Shown one piece after another: positions 56,739 through 64,000 of a DNA stretch of 64,000 nt (position 1 is the first letter of the stretch; every line of letters begins with the position of its first letter). The notes below the pieces were generated by a model. It was not told the origin of the DNA. It saw only the letters and a list, made by a program, of their open reading frames with translations, and made no database searches. This DNA is from Trichomonas vaginalis G3. Lineage: Eukaryota; Parabasalia; Trichomonadida; Trichomonadidae. A program made the position numbers and the translations under genes. The stretch lies in the NCBI RefSeq assembly GCF_026262505.1, contig NC_067207.1, positions 8,276,082 to 8,340,081 on the forward strand, read 5' to 3'.

Positions 56739-57563
56739 TCAACATTAGAGAACACAACAACTGCTATCGTTCATGAAGCCATAAATGAAGAATACGAATA
56801 CATACAATATAACAAACAACTTCGCCTCATTCGTTCGGTCAAAGATGACATGTACCAAATGCAAAGTATAATGAATGCTCTTCGTTCTACAAAGCAAGCA
56901 TATCATTGGTTTGAAAACCAACAGACAAAAGAACTTTTAGAAGAATTTCCTCATATGATTGCTTCCCTCGGAAAACCGAGAGAAGAGATTCCGTATGAAA
57001 ATCGCAAGAATTTGGCTCCTGGTTTGAAAGGTTATTATATTCATAGACTTTTAGTAAATGCTGTAGCAATGTGGGCTTCACCTCGTTATGCTTGTTATAT
57101 TTTCATGATGTTAGATGAACTATATAAAGCAGAACGTGGAGAGATGGAAAAGAAACTTCAAGCAAAAGATGAAGTCATTGAAGCAAAAGACAAAAGCATA
57201 CAGAAAAGAATACCGCGTTCAGCACCAAAAGGAAAGGAAAAGAACTATAAGTATATGATATATACTGAAGAGATGGAGAAAGAAGAAGATAAAGATATGG
57301 TTATGTTACATTTAGTCAGAAGAAACAATAAGAGCTTTTATGACTTAGCTAAGATATATAAATCTGACAGAAACTGGTTCTATCGTGAAAACTTACCGAT
57401 TTCAATGACACCGAATGAGCAAATAAAGGAAATTGTCAAAAATACTCTTCCTCAAACACACTATGACATCAAAGGTTGCACAATACTTACATTCAAAGAA
57501 GACTTGCCATTACTGAAGGAAAAAATAACAGAATATTTCGATAACTTCAAAGAGGAAGAATAA
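56736..57563 (+). CDS. KilA-type DNA-binding protein, 275 aa (element C)
   Basis: Uninterrupted. I choose ATG 56,736 (MSTLENTTTAIVHEAINEEY) because the open frame upstream has no ATG and because the leader ends there. Residues about 60-130 hold KREIP-type loops and NAVAMWASPRYACYIFMMLD, which matches the second half of KilA-N domains. A coiled coil with Glu/Lys repeats (KKLQAKDEVIEAKDKSIQ) follows, then a C-terminal domain (YMIYTEEMEKEEDKDMVMLH, LVRRNNKSFYDLAKIY) of the type found at the ends of viral KilA/Bro proteins. Homologues: 37,512-38,403 and 1-600. Confidence 0.75.
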   Translation: MSTLENTTTAIVHEAINEEYEYIQYNKQLRLIRSVKDDMYQMQSIMNALRSTKQAYHWFENQQTKELLEEFPHMIASLGKPREEIPYENRKNLAPGLKGYYIHRLLVNAVAMWASPRYACYIFMMLDELYKAERGEMEKKLQAKDEVIEAKDKSIQKRIPRSAPKGKEKNYKYMIYTEEMEKEEDKDMVMLHLVRRNNKSFYDLAKIYKSDRNWFYRENLPISMTPNEQIKEIVKNTLPQTHYDIKGCTILTFKEDLPLLKEKITEYFDNFKEEE

Positions 57564-57611
57564 AAAAATCTAAGCTATATTTTTTATAAAATTTATCTCA
57601 TATGAAAGAAC

Positions 57612-57827
57612 ATGAATTTAGAATATTCGGAACTCATGACAGAAGAAGAGAACGAACAACATGTAAAAGATTATGCAAAATTTCTGAAGACATACAAAGC
57701 ATTTAAACAATATCTAAATGCTTCTAAAGATTATGCAAAATTTCTGAAGGTATATAAAGCTTATGAAAAAGCGTATGAAAAGTTTATACATTGGGGAATT
57801 GTTGTAAAATATCCATATGAAGACTAA
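57612..57827 (+). CDS. Small protein with internal duplication, 71 aa
   Basis: MNLEYSELMTEEENEQHVKD start; KDYAKFLKTYKAFKQY and KDYAKFLKVYKAYEKA are two copies of one helical unit. Charged, helical, no known family. Directly downstream of the KilA-type gene and in the same direction. Confidence 0.5.
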   Translation: MNLEYSELMTEEENEQHVKDYAKFLKTYKAFKQYLNASKDYAKFLKVYKAYEKAYEKFIHWGIVVKYPYED

Positions 57828-57845
57828 CCAAAAATATATTTTTGC

Positions 57846-58208
57846 TTAAATAGCTTCAGGGTCTATTTCTTCAACCATTTCACTTCCTTCGTCAATGTCA
57901 ATAGAAGCTTCTTCAACCTTTGGTAAGAATTTCTGTATAACATCTTTGTTCGTTATTGTCTTCAGAGATGAAGGATAATATTTCACATTTGTTTCACCCT
58001 TCTTATATTCTTTCTGTTCGGAAAGATTTAAAGCAATACTGAAGAAGTCAATGTTAGAGTTCTTTATGACAGTATAATGAGTATCTTTGACATTCACGAA
58101 GAAACTCTTTTGTTTCAAAACTACTGCTAACTCTTGTGAAGTATAACGTTTGCGGTCAATGACGATAGCTAATGGTCTGACATACTGACCAAACTTAGAT
58201 TCTTTCAC
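57846..58208 (-). CDS. Unknown protein, at least 120 aa
   Basis: Open frame on the minus strand ending at 57,846. The indicated left limit is a GTG, and the frame stays open to about 58,330 without an ATG, so the start is unresolved. Beta-rich (VRPLAIVIDRKRYTSQELAV), acidic end (EEASIDIDEGSEMVEEIDPE). Convergent with the small gene at 57,612. No family recognised. Confidence 0.45.
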   Translation of the reverse strand: MKESKFGQYVRPLAIVIDRKRYTSQELAVVLKQKSFFVNVKDTHYTVIKNSNIDFFSIALNLSEQKEYKKGETNVKYYPSSLKTITNKDVIQKFLPKVEEASIDIDEGSEMVEEIDPEAI

Positions 58209-58377
58209 AAACTTCTTGTTAAAGATAACATTAACATTTGAAGCATTATTGAACTCATTCTTGATGGCAGTAGCGAGAGCATTGTATGAAAAGAACTTGC
58301 AATCTGCATGTGTTTCATTAAAATAAAAATATTAAATTATTTTGAAAAATAACTTAAAAAAATCTAATCTAATTTTT

Positions 58378-58398
58378 TCAAAAAAAATATTTTTTTAT
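58378..58398 (+). promoter_or_regulatory. AT-rich promoter-like motif before PolB
   Basis: AAAAAAATATTTTTTTATTT lies 12 bases before the ATG at 58,411, matching the run before 35,694 in element B. Confidence 0.5.
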
Positions 58399-58410
58399 TT
58401 CCTACTAAAG

Positions 58411-61400
58411 ATGTATCGGAAGTTGTCTAAGTTAGAACACTCGGAAATAAAACAACTTCTTACAGAAGCTAATATAGATGTTGCAAAGCATTACGCAACA
58501 AACAAAAAAGCACTCGCTGACATCCTCAATGACTATAATGGTGCAATAAGTTATGATAGAATTCATGAGTTCATAAAGCCGCAACGCGGCGAGGACGAAG
58601 TCCATGCAAGAGCATTTCCTTTAAATGACGTTGCTATTGACTTATATCATAGACGTTCAGTACCTCATGAAGTAAGAAGAGAAATGTTTGACATAACAAA
58701 TGCAAACGTTGGTCATACTCGTAAAGCTCTTTCTCATGACGTTCGTCAAGAGATGTTTGAACTTACGAACTCAAACGTTGGTGAAACAAGAAGAGCTGTA
58801 CCTCATGAAGTAAGAAGAGAAATGTATGACATAACAAATGCGAACGTTGGTAAAACACGAAAGAGAGACGACACACTGAAACAACAGAGAAGAGAGATGT
58901 TTAAAAGTGCTATAGAACAAGTTCGCAAAGCTAACGATGTCATTCGTTCCATTGACGACATACCAAAAGAAGGTGAGAGATGGTTAAAGAAAGATGAAGA
59001 GAATAGGAAGAGAAATGTGAAGTCAGGCAATAGACTCATTGACTTTAACATCGAAGCTTTAGATGAACCAAACAGAGACTACTTACACAAACATTTCGGT
59101 AAGGTTTTCATGAGACTCTTAGAGAAGATTAAAATAAACTCCCAACAAAGATGGATGGTATGTTATAAACTTGGTGGAAAGTATGAATGTTCTACGTTAA
59201 ACCTCAATAATATTGGAACATTACTACATCAGCTCTTGAAGGAGAACTTTATATCAGAGATAGAAGCAAATGCTGCAGGTATTGTTGAAATGCACTATGA
59301 CTTCTTCTTGACAAACATAAAGAATCTTACTGAAATAAAGATGTATGATTTAACAGAATATGAAGGCTTAACGATGTCAGATGTAAAGAAAGGCAAACCA
59401 AAAAAGAGACCATATAGAGATGAAAGCACACTGACAAATGACCAGAAAGCCATTTTGGAAGCTCTTAAGCAAACAGGAAACCCAGCACTTATAGAAAGCT
59501 TTTGGAAAGATAATGGTGAAAAGAAGTTTTATAAGAAAAGAAGCGGTCAGTTCTGGAAGTATCTTTGCACATTACCTATAAATCTTGAGCGCTACCAAAT
59601 CTTCAATGAACTGAACAAAAGAACTGCAACACTTATGACAGAAGATAACTGCTTCGTTTATGCTTGCATTCAGGCTGGAGTAAATGAAGAAACTATTGAC
59701 CACATGAGAGAAGTCATTCGTGTTAGAGACTTTCCTCAAAGTAAAGTACAAGAAATTTCTGACGCAACAGGTATAGCATTTAATGTTACCATTGGTTTAT
59801 TTCAATGACTCAAGACATAATGAAATAAAGAGATATATACCAAAAGAATGTGAAACTGTTCGAACTATTGACTTACTTCTTGTTGAAGACCACTACATCT
59901 AAATGAAAGATTACCAATGACAACATATTTCATTCGCAAACTATATAGAAATCTTGAAGGAGTGTGGTGGAATGAACATTGAGAAACAGATGAAGATTTA
60001 TACAAAGAGAGAAGATAAATATGTAGTTCGCATGGATAGAACTACACCGCTTATGGGATGTTATGAAAACATTGTGGGAGTGCAAATATTTCGAACCTAT
60101 TTCTTATGGAGAACTTTTCACATATACGACTGACTTATATAAACAGAACCTTGCACCATTTAAAGATTTGACATATGCTCCAAAGTATTGTGTACAACTG
60201 AAGAAGAAAGCAGAGTCAAAAGAAGTAAATAAAGCTAAATGTAAGTTCATTCCTGAGCATGTTTTCTTTGCTGACTTTGAGTGTAGCACAGAACGGCTTT
60301 CATAAAGCTTTTAACATCTGTTACGACAGTGAAGATGGTTCAGTGAGTGAAAGCATTTGGGTCAGAACTGTGCAACAGAATTTTTGGAACGACTTCCTGA
60401 CAAGAGTTTAATATATTTCCATAACCTCAGTTATGATATAAACTTCATCTTAAGACACATGACAGAAGTGAAAGGAACCCATCATTAAAGGTTCACGAAC
60501 AATGCAAATAACTGGCTTATATAAAGGAAGGGCAATTATTATAAAAGACTCTTACAGTGTTATAAATAAGAAGCTTAAACTATTTCCTGCTATGTTTAAC
60601 TTACAAACAGGACCGAAAGAAGTATTTCCATACAACTACTACAGCAGTGTTTTGTTAGCAAATGACAACAGAACTGGTGTCATTTCTGAAGCATGTAAGT
60701 TTATCCGGGATGCAGATACATTCATGAAAAACATAGATTCCATCAAAGGTTGCAGAATAGATGAAAACCATTTCGATTTAGAAAAGTATAGCACATTTTA
60801 TTGCAAACAAGATGTAAGAATTTTAAGAGAAGGTTTTGTTAAGTTCCGCAATGACATATTGAAAGAATTTGATTTAAACGTTTATGACTACGTTAGTATT
60901 TGTTCAATTGCTAACAAATTGTTTGAGAACAGAGTGTACTTCCCGAATGGAAATTTATATGACCTCTCAAATAAACCAAGAGTATTTATTTCACGCTGTA
61001 TTCAAGGTGGAAGATGTATGCTGTCAGATAACATTAAACAAAAGAGCGAAAAGAAACTCATTGCTGACTTCGACGCTGTTTCATTATATCCATCCGCTAT
61101 AGCAAGACTTTATACTTTAGAAGGAATTCCAAAAGTATTGAAGGATGAGATGTTAAGTTCTGAATATTTGTTAAAGCATTTATTCGATGACGACCAAAAG
61201 GAACCCATTGGTGAAAAGTTTATGTCTGGCTTCTTTGTTCTCATTAAGATAACAGAGATTGGAATACATAGACACTTTCCTTTAATAGTTTGTGACCCTG
61301 AACTAAATCCAGAGCTTAACGTTCCCAGAAGTTCAAACACTTGCTGTTTAATGTATGTTGACCATATAACATTACAAGACCTCATAAAATATCAAGGTGT

Positions 61401-62330
61401 CAAATGTGAAGTGTTGCAAGGATACTATTACGATGGAAACAGAGATATTAGAATAAGAGATGAAGTAAAGAAGTTGTTTGAGTTAAGGTTAAAGTATAAG
61501 AAAGAAGGAAATCCTTTGCAAGAAAATATAAAGCTCATTCTGAACAGTATTTATGGCAAAACTATTCTATCTCCTATTGAGTCAAAAATAACCATAGTAG
61601 ATGACAAAGATGCTATAAGATATGCCATCAGAAACTACAACCATATAGTGAAGTTCGAAGGTTTGGATGGTTCAGATAAAACTATTTTCAAGCTAACGAA
61701 AAGCATTTGCAGACACTTTAACTTCTGTCCACTTGTTGGTTAACATTCTGTCTATGTCGAAGAGAATAATGTGTGAAGTATTCTGTACTGCTGAGGACTT
61801 AGGAATGGACATCTTTTATAGCGATACGGACAGTATGCATCTCTACAATGAAGATATCCCTCGTTTAGCTGAAGAGTTTGAGAAACGTTATGGAAGAGTT
61901 CTCATTGGTAAAAACCTTGGTCAATTTCATAGCGACTTTGCAGAAATCACAAAAGATAAACAAAGTTTAGCATACAAGTCAATATTTTGTGGAAAGAAGA
62001 CTTACATAGACTTACTCACGAATGATTTATAATGAAGTTGCATTTCACTGCAGAATGAAAGGCGTGAAGCAAGATGTTATTGCTTTAACCGCTAATGAAA
62101 TGTTTCCTGACTCTGTTCAGTGTTTCTATGATGAAGATAAAGGTTTAATGGTTCCGCAAGGAAAATTTGACAAAAGACTCTGAGTTCAGTGTTATGAAAC
62201 TTTACAAAGCACTTCATGATGGTCATGAGATTGGATTTGACTTATGTAAGTCTTCTAGTCCTTGCTTTGCTGAAAAGTTTAACTTTTCTATTCAGACTAA
62301 GACTTCATTCATAAGAAAGCTTAAGTTCTG
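58411..62330 (+). pseudogene. Protein-primed type DNA polymerase B (element C)
   Basis: Starts MYRKLSKLEHSEIKQLL. The N-terminal part has three 23-residue repeats (PHEVRREMFDITNANVG) and a basic helical domain, possibly including the terminal protein. Exonuclease motifs: FFADFECSTE near 60,270 and YCKQDVRILREGF near 60,800. Polymerase motifs: A DFDAVSLYPSA near 61,070, B LILNSIYGKT near 61,540, C FYSDTDSMHL near 61,815. This is the DNA_pol_B_2 family that replicates Polintons with a protein primer. A GC double hairpin lies in the N-terminal coding part. Broken. Confidence 0.85.
58578..58603. repeat. GC-rich double hairpin inside PolB N-terminal region
   Basis: GCCGC-aac-GCGGC, spacer ga, GGAC-gaa-GTCC, coding KPQRGEDEVHA in frame. 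Confidence 0.85.
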
Positions 62331-62401
62331 AGGTCATGAATGAGAAAAATAATAAGGTCATTTATTTTTGTCAGCAATGAGGTCATTCATGATAAAAATA
62401 A

Positions 62402-62426
62402 GCCGCTAGCGGCAAGGGCGAAGTCC
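62402..62426. repeat. GC-rich double hairpin (intergenic)
   Basis: GCCGC-ta-GCGGC, spacer aa, GGGC-gaa-GTCC, between the PolB 3' end and the convergent gene at 62,437. Confidence 0.85.
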
Positions 62427-62436
62427 ATGTGGTCAT

Positions 62437-63294
62437 TTACAATACTGCGATGGTAGAGTTTAAGAGTTGTGCTTCAATGTAGAGACAGTCCTTATGGTCT
62501 GGAGGTAAGAACACTGGGCAGTTATGGTCATGAGTGGAGAACATGTCTATCCAAAACTCACGATTGAAGCCAGTTAATTTATAGTATTTAGGGTTAGGAA
62601 GTGGTGAAGTTCTTGTATGACCAATGAACTCATTTTCAACTCCCTTACTTAAGTTTGAATATAATATAGCTTGCTTTCTATCCCAAATGCCAGGTGTTAC
62701 AATCTTTGAAAATTCATTTTTCCTCGGAAGCATTGCATCATAATTGAAAACATTCTTGAAATCATCACTTGGTTCAGAGATTTGAAATCTTATACGTAAT
62801 GGATTTTCTTTCTCTTTAGCGACTTCATTGAATGGTGAGAATACAACAAACTGACAGTCATGTGTTCCATCTTCATTTTCATTAAATTCATAATGAAAGT
62901 CTATAAGTTGTGGCTGACTACCTTCTTCTTTCAGTTGTGCAAGAAACTCACGTAAAGGCTGTAAAGTTTGTACTTCAATGTTGAACTTTTTCTCGAACAT
63001 CTCATTAAATGAAATCATACATTGCAACAATGTTGTATCGTCTTTAAAGTATTTGTATATGTGAATGTTTTGGGCGCTTAAAGACTGTTCGTCATTTTCT
63101 ATCTCGACTTGAAGTATAAAGTCAACCTTTCTGAAAGCACGTGTTATATACATAGATGTTATGCCAATGTACTTCTCTTCATTTATGTTCACAATCCAGT
63201 CTGTTGGAAACTTAAACGTTACTCTGTTCCCCTTTATTTTGACGTCAGGGTTTTCACTACTGAACGCAACAGATAAAGGTATTTGTCTATACAT
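62437..63294 (-). CDS. Unknown Polinton protein, 285 aa, possible minor virion protein
   Basis: Uninterrupted from ATG 63,294 (MYRQIPLSVAFSSENPDVKI). Beta-rich in the first 100 residues (WIVNINEEKYIGITSMYITR), then mixed, ending with an aromatic and acidic region and LYIEAQLLNSTIAVL. Resembles the proteins at 41,626-42,487 and 47,030-47,890 in length and end pattern. No motif identifies it. A structural role is a guess. Confidence 0.55.
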   Translation of the reverse strand: MYRQIPLSVAFSSENPDVKIKGNRVTFKFPTDWIVNINEEKYIGITSMYITRAFRKVDFILQVEIENDEQSLSAQNIHIYKYFKDDTTLLQCMISFNEMFEKKFNIEVQTLQPLREFLAQLKEEGSQPQLIDFHYEFNENEDGTHDCQFVVFSPFNEVAKEKENPLRIRFQISEPSDDFKNVFNYDAMLPRKNEFSKIVTPGIWDRKQAILYSNLSKGVENEFIGHTRTSPLPNPKYYKLTGFNREFWIDMFSTHDHNCPVFLPPDHKDCLYIEAQLLNSTIAVL

Positions 63295-63319
63295 TTAATT
63301 CGGATATAAAATAAACCAT

Positions 63320-63568
63320 TTACTCTTTCTTTGCTTCAGCTTCTTTAGCTTTTGCTTCAGCTTCTTCTCTAGCTTTCTTCGCCAGCAAACGTGGGTTCTT
63401 TTGTCTTCCAGCAGCTAATGCAGCAAGTTGTTTTTCACTAAGTTTTCTCTTTGGTCTCTCTGGCTTTTGTTCCTTCAGTTCGGATAAAATTTGCTCACGA
63501 ATTTCTTTCTTCAATGCTTCAACATCTATGACCCCTTGGGTCTTGTCCGTAGGGCTTGTCTGAGTCAT
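63320..63568 (-). CDS. Small basic coiled-coil protein, 82 aa
   Basis: ATG 63,568 chosen (MTQTSPTDKTQGVIDVEALK); the frame further upstream has no ATG. A helical Lys/Glu start, then RPKRKLSEKQLAALAAGRQK, a basic segment that could be a nuclear signal or DNA-binding tail, then an Ala/Glu/Lys helix. Upstream and co-directional with 62,437-63,294. Confidence 0.5.
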   Translation of the reverse strand: MTQTSPTDKTQGVIDVEALKKEIREQILSELKEQKPERPKRKLSEKQLAALAAGRQKNPRLLAKKAREEAEAKAKEAEAKKE

Positions 63569-63613
63569 TTGACTGCAGATAAAAAACAAAATTAAAACTT
63601 TAACCGATGTAAA

Positions 63614-64000
63614 ATGAGCTTGTCAAAATCAGAGCGAGAGTCTATTATATTAAATGACGCAAGAGGAATACAACATCCTTTCTATTACGTAAGTCAGAGT
63701 AAAGATGGTAAAATATACGTAAGAAAAAGAAAGGTTCCATTAGCGAATGCAGAAAGCGACAACATTAAGGTGTATGGCACCGAGGGCGAAGCCCATATAA
63801 AACCTTCTATTCAAACTGAAAAGTCAATAGAACCAGAAGAAAAGAAGCCAGATGTTCTTTCAATAACGAACCAAGAGCTTATTGCAAAGTTCGTGAATTT
63901 CATTGAAAAGCAAACCGAGTCAAAGAACCCTGACCCACCAGTGAAAGAAGTTGAGACAAAAGAGAATGTACAGTTCATTGAAAATGTCAAGAAACAACTT
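63614..64000 (+). CDS. Partial protein running off the window
   Basis: ATG 63,614 (MSLSKSERESIILNDARGIQ), open to the window end (129 codons). A beta-hairpin region (FYYVSQSKDGKIYVRKRKVP), then GTEGEAHI coded by a GC hairpin, then a Glu/Lys/Pro-rich helical stretch. Divergent from 63,568. Function unknown. Confidence 0.5.
   Translation, partial: MSLSKSERESIILNDARGIQHPFYYVSQSKDGKIYVRKRKVPLANAESDNIKVYGTEGEAHIKPSIQTEKSIEPEEKKPDVLSITNQELIAKFVNFIEKQTESKNPDPPVKEVETKENVQFIENVKKQL
63784..63794. repeat. GC-rich hairpin inside ORF
   Basis: GGGC-gaa-GCCC, encoding part of GTEGEAHI. It looks like the second half of the double hairpin seen elsewhere in element C. Confidence 0.7.

Larger units (their letters stand above)
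45486..64000. mobile_element. Polinton/Maverick element C (runs off right edge)
   Basis: A second, diverged set of Polinton genes: packaging ATPase, penton pair, fibre cassette, integrase, KilA-N proteins and DNA polymerase B. No terminal repeat is seen on either side, so the limits are inferred. It is AT-rich but uniquely sprinkled with GC-rich double hairpins. It is broken in roughly a dozen or more places, while many ORFs are uninterrupted. Duplicated core genes with low similarity to B show that it is a separate lineage. Confidence 0.75.

Noticed and set aside
56718-56740. GTATGT in the KilA leader as a spliceosomal 5' splice site
   Set aside because: Trichomonad introns end in a fixed ACTAAC...CAG type signal, which is not found close downstream; the ATG follows at once.
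1-64000. tRNA or rRNA genes
   Set aside because: No cloverleaf with tRNA-type A and B boxes and no conserved rRNA segments noticed; the 29.8-30.1 kb cloverleaf is far larger and AT-rich.

Overview
The window looks like nuclear DNA of Trichomonas vaginalis or a very close relative. It is AT-rich and shows no introns. The two clear host genes on the minus strand have the trichomonad initiator motif (TCATTT type) just before their start codons. Most of the rest is Maverick/Polinton virus-like DNA, which is known to be abundant in that genome, and there is also a MULE-type transposase fragment.

Layout: 1-12,495 is element A, a Polinton lying on the minus strand and running off the left edge. 12,496-26,204 is a host island of 13.7 kb. 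It holds an alpha-solenoid (HEAT/ARM-like) protein gene (13,252-15,009, minus), a WD-repeat protein resembling WDR11 whose reading frame is interrupted twice (15,128-17,937, plus), a fragment of a surface-protein gene, and a type I membrane glycoprotein with thirteen 115-residue repeats (18,703-23,881, minus). An inverted-repeat element and gene-poor AT-rich DNA follow. 26,205 to about 44,550 is element B, closely similar to A but in the opposite orientation, so A and B face each other across the host island. B carries a 1,056-bp non-autonomous DNA transposon with a cloverleaf of hairpins. About 45,490-64,000 is element C, a diverged relative of B with its own packaging ATPase, penton-like protein, integrase and DNA polymerase B; it runs off the right edge. 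A MULE fragment and GC-rich palindromes mark the probable B/C junction.

Polinton parts in A and B, in order from the terminal repeat: a large repeat-bearing protein, a major-capsid-like protein, a small opposite-strand ORF, a penton neighbour gene, a penton-like protein, an SF3 helicase, a packaging ATPase, and KilA-N/T5orf172-type DNA-binding proteins. B ends with a polymerase B. C adds a fibre cassette: a collagen-like stalk, phage tail-fibre repeats and a phage tail-collar-like tip. A is heavily broken (tens of small breaks). B and C are broken in fewer places and keep many uninterrupted ORFs. The closeness of A and B at the nucleotide level argues for recent insertion.

The observations most worth a second look are: the phage-like fibre cassette in C; a family of GC-rich double hairpins scattered through C, three of them inside open reading frames; a conserved block of about 55 bp upstream of five KilA-type genes; the transposon cloverleaf; and the sequon-dense repeats of the surface glycoprotein.
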